From the NCBI RefSeq assembly GCF_001037465.1, contig NZ_LFCV01000018.1, forward strand, positions 1-64,000: DNA of 64,000 bases, given 5' to 3'. The position numbers were made by a program, and so were the translations under genes. Below the pieces are notes generated by a model. It was given only the letters and a program-made list of their open reading frames with translations, was not told the origin of the DNA and made no database searches. Origin of the DNA: Xenorhabdus khoisanae. GTDB taxonomy: Bacteria > Pseudomonadota > Gammaproteobacteria > Enterobacterales > Enterobacteriaceae. Below are positions 31,603 through 42,021 of the stretch, piece after piece. How positions within the stretch are numbered: the stretch's first letter is position 1; each line of letters begins with the position of its first letter.

Positions 31603-32748
31603 TTAGGATCTTAAATCAAAAGTCACTAATACCCCTTTGTGGTCAGTAGGCCAAACACCTTTAGGTTGTTTAAACTTATCTTGGGAGGTTTCTTGGACAC
31701 GTTTGCTTTTAACAATACTACTGGAAGGGCCAATGATAACTGCATCTTGAACTGCTAATCGTGGGTTATTGTGGAAAAAAATGAAATCAATCCGCTCGCG
31801 TTCATCTGCTTTTGCGGCCCATATAAGCTTTTTGATATCAACATATAAATTATTTGCTGGCCAAGTAAAGCCCGGATAAGCTACTGGATCGGGATATTTT
31901 ATTCGATAAGTATCAAGATAACCTGAATCAGTTAATAATTTACTACTCGTCCAAGGAACCACAGTTCCGTTATGATCGAAAAGGTTTTTCGTTTCCTCAG
32001 ACCAATCCATCCAAGAAGGTTCATTAAAATCACCAGCCAATATAATCAAATGATTATTGTTGATTTCATTTTGAGCATCATTTATTAATAATTTAATAGA
32101 GTTTGGACGTCGGGATTGATTGTTTTCTTTCAATATATCATTAATATTAGTATCTGGACCATTGGCTAACTCTTTCCAAGTATTACCATCATAGCCTTTG
32201 GGAAGGTAATAGGCAGCGTTTTTATAATCTAAATGGCCGGAGTAAAAATCTATATAAGTGTTATTTATTTTAATTAATGCTTTAGTAAACCTGTCAAAGC
32301 TACTATGTGCGATTATCGGGTAACGAGAAAGGATACTGGCATCATTTTTTGATTTGTAAGAATAATATTTTATTCCTTTGTCATTAAGTGTCTTAACTAA
32401 GCGTTTAGTAAAATCAATATTATTATGATTTTTCACTTCACTAAGCGCTATAAGATCAGCGTTAGTAGAAACGATAGCATTTATGATGCCTCCATAACCG
32501 CCTTTTACTATAACACCCTCTTGCCAAATATTTAACGTGAAAACTTTTAATGTGATTTTATTGTTTTTACCATTGCTATACATTTTAATATTATTGTTTT
32601 TGGGTTTTTCATCAAGGTTTATCAATGTATTATCATTGTTTTCGTATGCCTGTTTATTGGGTTTTGATTCTGTCTCATTAGCTTGAATATTTAACGAAGT
32701 TAATAATATACATGCGCTAAATAAAGAAAAAATGAAGTTTTTCATCAT
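31603..32748 (-). CDS. Secreted endonuclease/exonuclease/phosphatase (EEP) family enzyme
   Basis: 381-aa predicted exported enzyme with the DNase I-like EEP fold. A Sec signal peptide (1-23, cleavage after IQA) is followed by an Asn/Lys-rich linker (about 24-65). The EEP motifs are in order: LNIW (72-75), metal-binding Glu104 in ALSEV, catalytic His172 in YSGHLDY, GDFNE (239-243; Asp240, Asn242), RIDFIF (319-324) and PTDHKG (Asp369-His370). All core catalytic residues appear intact. Substrate cannot be deduced: relatives include nucleases, sphingomyelinases and inositol phosphatases. AGGA precedes the ATG. Flanked by AT-rich spacers; no E. coli counterpart at this site. Likely horizontally acquired; a secreted or periplasmic role is inferred. 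Confidence 0.85.
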   Translation of the reverse strand: MMKNFIFSLFSACILLTSLNIQANETESKPNKQAYENNDNTLINLDEKPKNNNIKMYSNGKNNKITLKVFTLNIWQEGVIVKGGYGGIINAIVSTNADLIALSEVKNHNNIDFTKRLVKTLNDKGIKYYSYKSKNDASILSRYPIIAHSSFDRFTKALIKINNTYIDFYSGHLDYKNAAYYLPKGYDGNTWKELANGPDTNINDILKENNQSRRPNSIKLLINDAQNEINNNHLIILAGDFNEPSWMDWSEETKNLFDHNGTVVPWTSSKLLTDSGYLDTYRIKYPDPVAYPGFTWPANNLYVDIKKLIWAAKADERERIDFIFFHNNPRLAVQDAVIIGPSSSIVKSKRVQETSQDKFKQPKGVWPTDHKGVLVTFDLRS

Positions 32749-32919
32749 AATATCCTCGGAGTGACAACGGAATGTTGTGATAATATTGCTGAAATTAAAT
32801 AATTATTCAATATTATTGGTAGAAAATATGAGGTCAGACTTGAGGAGTTAAGATAATTATTTAGAATAAAACTGGCAGCAATTATTTGATACCAGTTTTT
32901 GATTAGATGAGGAATAAAT

Positions 32920-33660
32920 CTAGTAGATCACATGATGCCCATAATGACTCAAAATTTCTTTTACCCTATCCATTGTCTCTTTTGATGGAGGCTTGACACC
33001 TTCTAATTTATATTCTTCACCCATTGCAATCCATTTGTGTTTACCAAGTTCGTGATAAGGTAATAATTCAATCTTCTCAATATTTTTCATCTGCTTGGTG
33101 AATTCACCAAGCAGATGAACCGATTGATCGTCATCCGACCAACCGGGGACGACGACATAACGAATCCAAACTTTTTGATTACGTTTTGCCAGATAACGGG
33201 CAAATTCGAGAGTCCGATGATTAGAAACTCCGACTAATTTTTGGTGAATGCTATCGTCAAGCTGTTTTAAATCCAGCATAACCAGATCGGTATCGTCCAG
33301 TAATTCATCGATCACAGGATCATAACGGCGAACAAAACCATTGGTGTCCAGGCAGGTATGAATGCCTTCTGCATGGCAAGCCCTGAACCAATCGCGGACA
33401 AACTCAGCCTGAAGAATAGCTTCACCACCAGAAGCTGTAACTCCACCACCAGAAGCATTCATAAAATGACGGTAAGTCGTTGCTTCTTTTATTAATTCTT
33501 CAACTGTCACGGTTTTTCCGCCATGGGTATCCCAAGTATCGCGGTTGTGGCAATAGAGGCAGCGCATCAGGCAGCCTTGGAAAAACGCGATAAAACGGAT
33601 ACCGGGGCCATCAACGGTTCCGCAAGATTCAAAAGAGTGGATACGACCAAGTACGGACAT
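32920..33660 (-). CDS. pflA: Pyruvate formate-lyase 1 activating enzyme
   Basis: Radical SAM enzyme that installs the glycyl radical on PflB under anoxic conditions. 246 aa from the ATG at 33660, identical in length to E. coli. The CxxxCxxC cluster motif is Cys30, Cys34 and Cys37 ([16 protein letters not shown]), followed by the GGE-type SAM motif SGGEAI. GGAG lies 10 bases upstream of this start. A 24-codon in-frame extension reaches 33732, but it runs through the terminator hairpin and is rejected. Last gene of focA-pflB-pflA. Confidence 0.97.
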   Translation of the reverse strand: MSVLGRIHSFESCGTVDGPGIRFIAFFQGCLMRCLYCHNRDTWDTHGGKTVTVEELIKEATTYRHFMNASGGGVTASGGEAILQAEFVRDWFRACHAEGIHTCLDTNGFVRRYDPVIDELLDDTDLVMLDLKQLDDSIHQKLVGVSNHRTLEFARYLAKRNQKVWIRYVVVPGWSDDDQSVHLLGEFTKQMKNIEKIELLPYHELGKHKWIAMGEEYKLEGVKPPSKETMDRVKEILSHYGHHVIY

Positions 33661-33692
33661 GAAAGGATTTCTCCAAATACTGACAAGCTGAT

Positions 33693-33720
33693 AAAGGCCC
33701 CGATTGTGGAGGGGCCTTTT
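33693..33720. terminator. Hairpin between pflB and pflA
   Basis: AAGGCCCC (33694-33701) pairs with GGGGCCTT (33711-33718). On the minus strand a short T-tail follows (CCTTTAT), and on the plus strand CCTTTT. In E. coli a partial terminator also lies here and lowers pflA relative to pflB. Confidence 0.75.
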
Positions 33721-33782
33721 AGTGTATGTCATTTTATTTCATCAGAAAATAATGACACTTTCGATGCTGCTATTCTGGTTAT

Positions 33783-36065
33783 TTACATTGATTGAGTAAA
33801 TGTACGAGTAATCACATCTCGTTGCTGTTCTTTAGTCAGCGAATTGAAACGTACTGCATAACCGGATACGCGAATAGTCAACTGAGGATATTTTTCAGGA
33901 TCTTCCATTGCATCCAATAACATCTCACGATTCATCACGTTGACATTCAGGTGTTGACCGCCTTCGATATCTGCTTCGTGATGGAAATAGCCATCCATCA
34001 AGCCCGCCAGATTTGCTTTGCGTACATCATCATCTTTGCCCAATGCATTCGGTACGATGGAGAAGGTATATGAAATACCATCTTTAGCATAGGCAAATGG
34101 TAGTTTAGCAACGGAGGTCAGTGAAGCAACCGCGCCTTTTTGGTCACGCCCGTGCATTGGGTTAGCGCCTGGACCAAATGGTGCACCGGCACGACGTCCA
34201 TCAGGGGTATTACCTGTTTTCTTGCCATAAACGACGTTTGAAGTAATGGTCAGTACAGACTGTGTTGGAGTTGCATTGCGGTATGTTTGCAGTTTCTGGA
34301 TTTTCTTCATGAAGCGTTCAACCAGATCACAAGCGATATCATCGACACGAGGGTCATTGTTACCGAATTGTGGGTATTCACCTTCGATGTTGAAATCAGT
34401 TGCCAAGCCATCTTCATCACGGACTGGGGAAACTTTCGCATACTTAATTGCAGACAGTGAATCAGCCGCCACGGACAGACCCGCGATACCGCATGCCATG
34501 GTACGGAACACATCACGATCATGCAGTGCCATTAATGAAGCTTCATAGCTGTATTTGTCGTGCATATAGTGGATGATATTCAGGGCAGTGACATACTGTT
34601 TTGCCAACCAATCCATGAAGTGATCCATGCGATCCATGACTTTGTCATAATCAAGCACTGCGTCTCTCATTGGCTCTTCTTTCGGGCCAACCTGCATTTT
34701 CAGTTTTTCATCCACGCCGCCGTTGATGGCATACAACATGGTTTTTGCAAGGTTTGCACGGGCACCGAAGAACTGCATTTGTTTACCAACGATCATTGGG
34801 CTGACGCAGCATGCGATAGCATAGTCATCGCTGTTGAAGTCAGGACGCATTAAATCATCGTTTTCATATTGCAGAGATGAAGTATCGATAGAAACTTTTG
34901 CTGCGAATTTCTTGAAGCTAATTGGCAGTTTTTCAGACCACAAAATGGTCATGTTAGGTTCTGGGGATGGCCCCATGGTGTACAGTGTGTTCAGGAAACG
35001 GAAGCTGTTTTTGGTGACAAGAGTACGACCGTCTAAACCCATGCCTGCCAGTGATTCAGTTGCCCAGATTGGGTCACCGGAGAACAGCTCATCATATTCT
35101 GGAGTACGCAGGAAACGCACCATACGCAGTTTCATGACCAGATGATCGATCAGCTCTTGGGCTTGCTCTTCTGTCAGTTTACCCGATTTAATATCGCGTT
35201 CGATGTAGACATCCAAGAAGCTGGAAACACGACCGAAGGACATTGCTGCGCCGTTCTGAGATTTAACTGCTGCCAGATAGGCGAAATAAGTCCATTGTAC
35301 CGCTTCTTTGGCGTTGGTAGCTGGGTTGGAAATATCATAGCCATATTTAGCCGCCATCTCTTTCATTTGACCAAGAGCACGGTGCTGTTCAGAAATTTCT
35401 TCGCGCAAGCGGATAGTCGGTTCCAGATCTTCGCCGTTTTCCAGTTTTTCCTGTAGGGAAGTGAACTGGGCATATTTTTCATCACGCAGGAAGTCAATAC
35501 CGTATAGCGCAACACGACGATAATCACCGATGATGCGTCCACGGCCATAAGCATCAGGCAGGCCAGTCAATACACCAGATTTACGGCATTTCAGGATATC
35601 AGGTGTATAAACATCGAATACCCCCTGATTGTGGGTTTTACGATATTCAGTGAAAATCTGTTTCAGTTTTGGATCCAGCTCGCGGTTATAGGCTTTGCAA
35701 GAACTTTCAACCATTTTAATGCCGCCAAATGGAATAATGGCACGTTTCAGAGGCGCTTCAGTTTGCAGCCCAACGATTTGTTCCAGATCTTTTTCAATAT
35801 AACCAGCATCATGAGAGGTAATTGTAGACGCAACGTTAGTATCAAAATCTACCGGTGCATGAGTCCGGTTTTCGATTTTGATACCTTCCATGACTTTTTC
35901 CCACAAAATATCTGTCTCTTTTGTGGCGCCTGCAAGGAATGATTCATCACCTTCATACGGAGTATAGTTTTTCTGGATAAAGTCACGAACGTTGACTTCA
36001 TTTTGCCAGCTACCCTCGTTAAAGCCTTGCCATGCTACAGAAAATTTTTCATTTAACTCGGACAT
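33783..36065 (-). CDS. pflB: Formate C-acetyltransferase (pyruvate formate-lyase)
   Basis: Glycyl-radical enzyme that converts pyruvate and CoA to acetyl-CoA and formate in fermentation. 760 aa from the ATG at 36065, the same as E. coli. The active-site cysteine pair is in [11 protein letters not shown], and the radical glycine in [14 protein letters not shown] near the C-terminus. An in-frame extension to 36140 would run into focA and is rejected; MSELNEKF matches the E. coli start. focA lies 55 bp upstream. Activation by PflA and shut-off by AdhE are known from E. coli. Confidence 0.98.
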   Translation of the reverse strand: MSELNEKFSVAWQGFNEGSWQNEVNVRDFIQKNYTPYEGDESFLAGATKETDILWEKVMEGIKIENRTHAPVDFDTNVASTITSHDAGYIEKDLEQIVGLQTEAPLKRAIIPFGGIKMVESSCKAYNRELDPKLKQIFTEYRKTHNQGVFDVYTPDILKCRKSGVLTGLPDAYGRGRIIGDYRRVALYGIDFLRDEKYAQFTSLQEKLENGEDLEPTIRLREEISEQHRALGQMKEMAAKYGYDISNPATNAKEAVQWTYFAYLAAVKSQNGAAMSFGRVSSFLDVYIERDIKSGKLTEEQAQELIDHLVMKLRMVRFLRTPEYDELFSGDPIWATESLAGMGLDGRTLVTKNSFRFLNTLYTMGPSPEPNMTILWSEKLPISFKKFAAKVSIDTSSLQYENDDLMRPDFNSDDYAIACCVSPMIVGKQMQFFGARANLAKTMLYAINGGVDEKLKMQVGPKEEPMRDAVLDYDKVMDRMDHFMDWLAKQYVTALNIIHYMHDKYSYEASLMALHDRDVFRTMACGIAGLSVAADSLSAIKYAKVSPVRDEDGLATDFNIEGEYPQFGNNDPRVDDIACDLVERFMKKIQKLQTYRNATPTQSVLTITSNVVYGKKTGNTPDGRRAGAPFGPGANPMHGRDQKGAVASLTSVAKLPFAYAKDGISYTFSIVPNALGKDDDVRKANLAGLMDGYFHHEADIEGGQHLNVNVMNREMLLDAMEDPEKYPQLTIRVSGYAVRFNSLTKEQQRDVITRTFTQSM

Positions 36066-36120
36066 GATACTTCTACCTTTTAACAGTGGAAATTTTAATA
36101 AATCTGGCGTGGAGGCGCAG

Positions 36121-36978
36121 CTAATGCTTTTTGCCGTCACGTAAATAAATAAACCAATAAGTCAACCCAACCAATACAGCGCCACCAATAATGTTACCTA
36201 TCGTTACAGGGATCAGGTTATCGGTAATAAAGTTCGAAATGGTGAGTTGAGGAAACTGTTCGGGGTTTGCTCCCACTTTCACCCAGAATTCATCTGGCGC
36301 AAAGTTTCTGATGACGATCCCGAACGGAATTAAAAACATATTAGCGATACTGTGTTCAAAGCCGCTGGCAACAAACATACCAATCGGGAGTATCAACGCG
36401 AATAATTTATCGATCAAACTGCGTCCGGCATAGCTTATCCAAATCGCAAGGCAGACCATCAAATTGGCTAAAATACCCAAACATACTGCTTCAATAAAGG
36501 TATGGTGCATTTTATGATCCGCTGTCTGTAATACATTCAGCCCCCAGGCGCCATGAGCAACGGCATACTGGCCTGAAAACCAAATTAGGGCCACAAAAAA
36601 TAACGCGCCAATCAGATTACCGATATAAACATTAATCCAGTTCTTGAACATCTGTGACCACGTAATGCGTCCTGTTGCTTTTGAAATGATCGTCAGTACC
36701 GTGGAAGTGAAAAGATCAACACCACATATAACCACCAGCATCAAACCAAGGGAAAAGCAGATCCCACCCGTCAATTTTGCCAATCCATAAGGAATGGATG
36801 AGGTCCCTGTTGTTGCCGTAATATAAAAAACAAACGCAATGGAGATAAACACACCTGCCATGATTGCCGATAAGTACGTCAATGCGGGGTGTTTATTGAC
36901 TTTATATACACCACTATCATCAGCGATTTGTGCCATTACAGCAGGTGGAAATAAATTAAAAGGGTTGTCAGTTTTCAT
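36121..36978 (-). CDS. focA: Formate channel FocA
   Basis: Pentameric inner-membrane formate/nitrite-family channel that exports and imports formate made by PflB. 285 aa from the ATG at 36978, identical in length to E. coli. About six hydrophobic segments; the conserved filter region includes [21 protein letters not shown]-like sequence and the loop with His near [14 protein letters not shown]. The start is set by [10 protein letters not shown], matching E. coli MKADNPFDLL; codons back to 37062 overlap the promoter. The anaerobic promoter at 37014-37062 reads into this gene. Confidence 0.97.
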   Translation of the reverse strand: MKTDNPFNLFPPAVMAQIADDSGVYKVNKHPALTYLSAIMAGVFISIAFVFYITATTGTSSIPYGLAKLTGGICFSLGLMLVVICGVDLFTSTVLTIISKATGRITWSQMFKNWINVYIGNLIGALFFVALIWFSGQYAVAHGAWGLNVLQTADHKMHHTFIEAVCLGILANLMVCLAIWISYAGRSLIDKLFALILPIGMFVASGFEHSIANMFLIPFGIVIRNFAPDEFWVKVGANPEQFPQLTISNFITDNLIPVTIGNIIGGAVLVGLTYWFIYLRDGKKH

Positions 36979-37013
36979 CCTAACACTCTCTTTATCCTTA
37001 ATTAATTGTAGCA

Positions 37014-37062
37014 CGCAATGATAGTAACAAATGGACATTGACCTGAATTTGATATGGATCAT
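37014..37062 (-). promoter_or_regulatory. FNR-dependent promoter of focA-pflB-pflA
   Basis: The plus strand shows TTGAT-ATGG-ATCAT (37049-37062), matching the FNR site TTGATNNNNATCAA in 9 of 10 bases. On the minus strand a -10 element TACTAT lies at 37026-37021. If transcription starts at about 37014, the FNR site centres at -41.5, the exact class II spacing. E. coli P6 of this operon is arranged in the same way. Confidence 0.82.
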
Positions 37063-37306
37063 ATTGCCTGAAAGTTTGGTGAACTATGTCCGGCAAAATG
37101 CGAAAATATCATTTTAATATAATGATTTATAAGGAAAAAATATTTTTTAAAATTTGTAAAAATATTTTATATTGAGAATTTTGGAGATTTCAGATGGGAA
37201 AGTAAAATAACAGGTTAAATTGTCATTTATTTGTTGTTTTAAAATAAATTATATTTAACCTGAATTTTACTTTTTATGGTTAATAAACTTTAATGTAACA
37301 GTTTAA

Positions 37307-39067
37307 TTATTTCGCCCAAAAATCACGCTTGGCTTTTTGCAGTTTTTCATAAGCATTCAACAATGCCTGATGCGCTGGTAATACTTTTAATTCTGAATCA
37401 ACAGACCATAAACCGTGGAAACAGTTCTCTCCAGCAATAGCAGCGGAAGCAGCATCAACAGTATCTTGCCCATACATTTTAACGAATGCTTGATAATACT
37501 GTGCTGGTTCGCGATCTTCTTCTTGAGTCAATAGCAGCAGTGTTTGCAGGCAGCGATAGTAATTAGCTCTCTCAGCAGTAAAGACAGAGGCATTGAAATC
37601 TTGTGTCCATTCAACCCAGATCAGGGCTTGTTCCAGATCGTTACCAGCCAGTGCCAGCATAGATTTCAATTCACCGATACGCAGGTTGCTCCAGCCGTTA
37701 TCTTTACCCGCAGCAATGCCTAATAATTCACGAACGCGGGTGAAATCATCCAGCCCTTCATCGTCCAATAGTTCGAGGAAGGCAAGATATTCTTCTGGCT
37801 GCCATTGACTTTCCGGTAACGTCAGGATCGTGTCACGCAGATGCGTGCCCATCGTGTTATTGGCGATGTGTAAATCTTCAACCGGATAAATATCTGACAT
37901 GCCAGGAACCAGAATACGGCATGCGTAAACGCCAAGATGTTCATAATCTGCAATGTAGACTTCAGCATCCAGCGTATTGAAGACTCCCATCAGAGTGGCA
38001 AACTCTTCCTCTGTCGTGCCACTGAAACTCCAGTCAGCGAATTCATAATCGGCATCCTGCTTGAAAAGATCCCAACTGATTGCACCGCTCGAATCAATAA
38101 AGTGAGTTTCCAGATTAGTATGCTCAGAGACTTCCTCATCATCAAAACTTGGTGGGGTAAAGACATCCAGATCTTTCAGACTACGCCCTTGCAGCAGCTC
38201 TGTAACAGTGCGTTCCAGCGCAACGCCAAAATCAGGATGAGCACCAAAAGATGCGAAGCAAGTACCATTATTCGGATTGAACAATACAACACAAATTACA
38301 GGGAATTGACCACCGAGTGAGGCATCGTAGCAATAAAGCGGGAAGCCTTCTTCCTGCAATCTGTTGACTGCTTCAACTACGGCAGGATAGCGGTTCATAA
38401 CATCTTGTGGAATTTCAGGCAAGCTGATGCGTTCTGCGATAATGCGGTTTTTCACATAACGTTCGAACACTTCAGACAACCCCTGAACGCGGGCTTCGTT
38501 CATGGTATTTCCGGCTGACATTCCGTTTGAAACATACAGATTTCCGACAATGTTCATCGGAATATAAATAGCTTGGTTATCTGATTGGCGCGTGAATGGT
38601 AGGGCACAGATACCACGCTTCTCATTACCCGATTGCAGGTCAATCAATTGGCTGGCACAGAGCGCATTATCTGGATTGTAAAAACGATGCAGGCGCTCAT
38701 CTAAAATCCCTTCTGGCAGAGAATCATCTTCTGGCAGAGGGAACCATTTTTCATTCGGATAATGAACAAATTCGCCTTTGGCAACAGTATCGCCAAGGTA
38801 AAAATCAGCAAAGAAATAGTTTGTCGATAGACGCTCAAAATATTCTCCCAATGCTGAAGCCAATGCAGCTTTTTTGCTGGCTCCCTTACCATTGGTAAAG
38901 CACAGAGGGCAGTCACGATCGCGGATATGCACTGACCAGACATTTGGTACAGGATTCAGCCACGAGGCTTCTTCAATATTAAAACCGAGAGATTCCAGCT
39001 TATGCTGGAAACGATTAATGGAGTCTTCCAACGCGGCATCTTTGCCTGGGATATAGGTTTGCGTCAT
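37307..39067 (-). CDS. ycaO: YcaO cyclodehydratase-family protein
   Basis: Founding member of the YcaO ATP-dependent superfamily; in E. coli it assists RimO in beta-methylthiolation of ribosomal protein S12. 586 aa, the same as E. coli. The N-terminal nucleotide-binding region includes SALGEYFERLSTNYFFADF and GLSEVFERYVKNRI; a C-terminal helical (TPR-like) region runs from about 400 to the end, which is FWAK in both species. It lies upstream of focA on the same strand, as in E. coli, separated by about 330 bp that holds the focA promoter. Ribosome site weak (GAAGTGA). Confidence 0.96.
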   Translation of the reverse strand: MTQTYIPGKDAALEDSINRFQHKLESLGFNIEEASWLNPVPNVWSVHIRDRDCPLCFTNGKGASKKAALASALGEYFERLSTNYFFADFYLGDTVAKGEFVHYPNEKWFPLPEDDSLPEGILDERLHRFYNPDNALCASQLIDLQSGNEKRGICALPFTRQSDNQAIYIPMNIVGNLYVSNGMSAGNTMNEARVQGLSEVFERYVKNRIIAERISLPEIPQDVMNRYPAVVEAVNRLQEEGFPLYCYDASLGGQFPVICVVLFNPNNGTCFASFGAHPDFGVALERTVTELLQGRSLKDLDVFTPPSFDDEEVSEHTNLETHFIDSSGAISWDLFKQDADYEFADWSFSGTTEEEFATLMGVFNTLDAEVYIADYEHLGVYACRILVPGMSDIYPVEDLHIANNTMGTHLRDTILTLPESQWQPEEYLAFLELLDDEGLDDFTRVRELLGIAAGKDNGWSNLRIGELKSMLALAGNDLEQALIWVEWTQDFNASVFTAERANYYRCLQTLLLLTQEEDREPAQYYQAFVKMYGQDTVDAASAAIAGENCFHGLWSVDSELKVLPAHQALLNAYEKLQKAKRDFWAK

Positions 39068-39215
39068 CGTGATTCACTTCAATTTATGCTAAAGGCCGCA
39101 TATCATACTGTGTTTTTTTCATCCGCTCTATCAATTCACAAAAATTATTGTTAATTAGAGTTTATTTATTCTTAGTTTACATAATAAAATAGCTTTTTTT
39201 ACAAGAGGTTGAATA

Positions 39216-40259
39216 ATGAAAAAGACTAAAATAACAGCAATAGCCGGTTTTCTGGCTTTAGTTAGCGGTTCTGCTTTTGCTTTGCCAAATATTACTGTTT
39301 TGGCAACTGGCGGCACGATTGCCGGGGGTGGTGAATCTGCAACTCAATCTAGCTATACTGCAGGTAAAGTCGGTGTTGATTCATTGCTGAACGCAGTTCC
39401 GGCAATCAGAAATATTGCTGATTTGAAAGGCGAGCAAGTTGTCAGTATTGGTTCGCAAGACATGAACGATCAGGTTTGGTTGGCTCTGGCGAAAAAAATC
39501 AATGCTGATTGTGATAAAACCGATGGTTTCGTTATCACCCATGGTACTGATACCATGGAAGAAACGGCTTACTTCCTTGATTTAACGACTCAATGCCAAA
39601 AACCTATCGTGATGGTTGGTGCTATGCGTCCATCCACCGCTTTGGGTGCTGATGGCCCATTGAACTTGTACAACGCGGTTGTTGTTGCTGCGGATAAAAA
39701 CTCTGCAAACCGTGGCGTTTTGCTGGCGATGAATGATTCCGTAATTCATGGTCGTGACATCGGTAAATTGAGCACAACGGAAGTTCAGGCATTTCAGGCT
39801 GTAAATTCCGGTGCACAGGGTTTTGTTCATAACGGCAAAGTTAACTACTATTCCGCAGCGCCAGTAAAAACTAACAAAGCGGCTTTTGATGTTAGCAAAT
39901 TGGAAGAACTGCCAAAAGTTGGCATTGTTTATAACTACTCCAACGCATCTGATCTGCCAGCGAAAGCTTTCGTTGAAAATGGTTATCAGGGCGTCATTAG
40001 TGCGGGTGTAGGTAACGGTAACATCTATAAATCTATTTTCGATACGTTGACTAAAGCAGCTAAAGAAGGTGTTGTTGTTGTTCGCTCCAGCCGTATTCCT
40101 TTTGGTTACACGACCCAGAATGCTGAAGTTAACGACAGCAAATATGGATTTGTAGCGTCTGAGCGTCTGAACCCACAGAAAGCGCGTGTTCTTCTGCAAT
40201 TGGCGCTGACTCAGACTACTGATGTGACAAAAATTCAGGAAATGTTCAGTAAGTATTAA
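39216..40259 (+). CDS. ansB: L-asparaginase II, periplasmic
   Basis: High-affinity periplasmic asparaginase releasing aspartate and ammonia. 347 aa with a Sec signal peptide (1-22, ending SAFA). The nucleophile Thr34 (mature Thr12) is in LATGGTIAGG, and the second catalytic set is in THGTDTMEET. The fold is complete, ending MFSKY. GAGG precedes the ATG. In E. coli ansB maps elsewhere, so here it has moved between ycaO and serC. It is induced by anoxia through FNR and CRP in E. coli; no clear site was found in 39068-39215. A perfect terminator follows. Confidence 0.97.
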   Translation: MKKTKITAIAGFLALVSGSAFALPNITVLATGGTIAGGGESATQSSYTAGKVGVDSLLNAVPAIRNIADLKGEQVVSIGSQDMNDQVWLALAKKINADCDKTDGFVITHGTDTMEETAYFLDLTTQCQKPIVMVGAMRPSTALGADGPLNLYNAVVVAADKNSANRGVLLAMNDSVIHGRDIGKLSTTEVQAFQAVNSGAQGFVHNGKVNYYSAAPVKTNKAAFDVSKLEELPKVGIVYNYSNASDLPAKAFVENGYQGVISAGVGNGNIYKSIFDTLTKAAKEGVVVVRSSRIPFGYTTQNAEVNDSKYGFVASERLNPQKARVLLQLALTQTTDVTKIQEMFSKY

Positions 40260-40277
40260 TTCCTGATTTAATTATAT

Positions 40278-40304
40278 AAAAAGGCGCATTTAATGCGCCT
40301 TTTT
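40278..40304. terminator. Bidirectional terminator after ansB
   Basis: AAAAAGGCGCATT and AATGCGCCTTTTT form a nearly perfect palindrome (40278-40304). It stops ansB on the plus strand and could also close the decayed gene on the minus strand. Confidence 0.92.
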
Positions 40305-40309
40305 ATATT

Positions 40310-40631
40310 CTAATTTTTAATTCTACTGACTAAGTTAGAAAATTTATTTCCCACAACTATTTTGAAAATCTTGAATTCTCTTTTCTGTTCATCAGTATTT
40401 TTTTGAGTGAAGTGTTCAGCGCCATCATGAAAATTAAGAATACTTACTTTTCCTCTGGAATAGGCTTTTTCCAAATCGCTCTTTAACCACTCCATTGATG
40501 TTTTTATATATTATTGATGCAGCATAATGATCTAATGTAACCCAATAAGTTGGATAGTTCTGTAATTGGACATAATGGATATTGTCTATTTCTGATGCCA
40601 TATTATCTACAGACAATCTTATTTTATTAAC
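40310..40631 (-). pseudogene. Decayed gene fragment, resembling a metallophosphoesterase
   Basis: Two overlapping minus-strand reading frames join into one protein-like sequence if a single A is removed from the A-run near 40510: the first gives IDNIHYVQLQNYPTYWVTLDHYAASIIYK, the second MEWLKSDLEKAYSRGKVSILNFHDGAEHF. Together they resemble the interior of calcineurin-like metallophosphoesterases (HYVQLxNYP, then WLKxDLxxA, then ILNxHD), from memory only. A stop codon at 40632-40634 shows that the N-terminal part is missing, and the C-terminus ends early. So it is a truncated and frameshifted remnant of an accessory gene. Neither frame alone has a plausible ribosome site. Confidence 0.45.
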
Positions 40632-40921
40632 CTACTAAAAAATATTATTTTAAAAATTATTTACTTAACGAATACGTTGTCTTTATTCAAATGATTAAGT
40701 ATTGATCTTGGTTTTAACTAAAAGATTTTATTTATCAATTTTTACATATTAATTGACATGAACTATTTTTAATATTCCGACTATTAATAAGATAGCTAAT
40801 TGACCTATTTTACAATAAATTGCAACAATTTTCTAATAACCATTGCAGCAGCAGAGCGGGAGTGATAAAACCAATATGTCCGATTTTATTTGTATCCATT
40901 GATAGGGTGAGGTTGAGGTTA

Positions 40922-42010
40922 ATGAGTCAGGTATATAATTTCAGCGCTGGTCCAGCTATGTTACCAGCAGAAGTATTGCGCCGTGCAGAACAGGAGCTTT
41001 GTAGCTGGCACGGTCTAGGAACATCGGTGATGGAAATTAGCCACCGCAGCAAAGAATTCATAGCGGTTGCGGCAGAAGCAGAAAAAGATCTTCGAGATTT
41101 ATTAGCGATACCTGAGAATTATAAAGTGCTTTTTTGCCATGGCGGGGCTCGTGGGCAATTCTCAGCATTGCCACTGAATTTACTGGGTGACAAAACAACA
41201 GCAGATTATATTGTTAGTGGCTATTGGTCTGAATGTGCAGCGAAAGAAGCAGAAAAATATTGCACACCAAACGTCATTGATATCAGGGTAGAAACAGATG
41301 GCATAGCCAGTGTGAAGCCGATGAATGAATGGGCTTTGAGCAGTGATGCCGCTTATATCCATTATTGCCCTAATGAAACGATTGAAGGCGTTGCAATTTT
41401 TGAAGAACCTGATTTTGGTGATGATAAAATTGTGATTGCCGATTATTCTTCAACCATTCTTTCTGCACCCATTGATGTTAGTCGTTATGGCGTCATTTAT
41501 GCCGGTGCACAAAAAAATATTGGGCCAGCAGGAATTACCGTGGTCATTATCCGTGAAGACCTATTGGGTAAAGCACACAAACATACTCCATCCATTTTGG
41601 ATTATACCGTGCAAGCTCAATGCAACTCTATGTACAACACACCACCCACATTTGCATGGTATCTGTCTGGCATGGTATTCAAGTGGCTGAAAGAGCAGGG
41701 AGGGCTGCAAGAAATCAAAAAACGCAATCATGCAAAAGCAGAATATCTCTATCGTGCCATTGATAATAGTAATTTGTATATCAACCGGGTTGCACCTCAA
41801 AACCGTTCTATCATGAATGTTCCATTCCAACTGGCTAATCCGGCGCTGGATGGCAAGTTTTTGGAAGAAGCGTACGCAAGTGGACTACATGCATTGAAAG
41901 GACACAAAGTTGCGGGTGGTGCTCGTGCTTCCATTTATAACGCTATGCCTTATGAAGGTGTAAAAGCGTTGGTTGAGTTTATGGCTGATTTTGAACGTCA
42001 TAACGCATAA
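40922..42010 (+). CDS. serC: Phosphoserine aminotransferase
   Basis: PLP enzyme of serine biosynthesis (3-phosphohydroxypyruvate to phosphoserine) and of pyridoxal phosphate biosynthesis. 362 aa from the ATG at 40922, the same as E. coli. [10 protein letters not shown] at the N-terminus, CHGGARGQF, and the PLP lysine in [12 protein letters not shown] are present. The start has GAGG 7 bases upstream; in-frame codons back to 40820 are rejected because the E. coli-like [11 protein letters not shown] begins here. The 290 bp before it are AT-rich and hold the promoter; Lrp activates serC in E. coli. aroA follows 109 bp later. Confidence 0.97.
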   Translation: MSQVYNFSAGPAMLPAEVLRRAEQELCSWHGLGTSVMEISHRSKEFIAVAAEAEKDLRDLLAIPENYKVLFCHGGARGQFSALPLNLLGDKTTADYIVSGYWSECAAKEAEKYCTPNVIDIRVETDGIASVKPMNEWALSSDAAYIHYCPNETIEGVAIFEEPDFGDDKIVIADYSSTILSAPIDVSRYGVIYAGAQKNIGPAGITVVIIREDLLGKAHKHTPSILDYTVQAQCNSMYNTPPTFAWYLSGMVFKWLKEQGGLQEIKKRNHAKAEYLYRAIDNSNLYINRVAPQNRSIMNVPFQLANPALDGKFLEEAYASGLHALKGHKVAGGARASIYNAMPYEGVKALVEFMADFERHNA

Positions 42011-42021
42011 TGTTTTTCTTC

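Noticed and set aside
33661-33732. N-terminal extension of pflA
   Set aside because: It would translate through the hairpin at 33694-33718, and the E. coli start lies at 33660.
36066-36140. N-terminal extension of pflB
   Set aside because: It overlaps focA and lacks family similarity; MSELNEKF is the known start.
39068-39215. CRP or FNR site upstream of ansB
   Set aside because: Half-sites only (TGTG, TCAC, ATCAA); none in a convincing full palindrome.
39582-40199. 205-aa frame opposite ansB
   Set aside because: Antisense of a highly conserved gene, with no ribosome site or recognisable domain.
40434-40616. Two separate small genes instead of one pseudogene (40310-40495 and 40434-40616)
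   Set aside because: They overlap, lack ribosome sites, start with internal codons and join smoothly by one frameshift.
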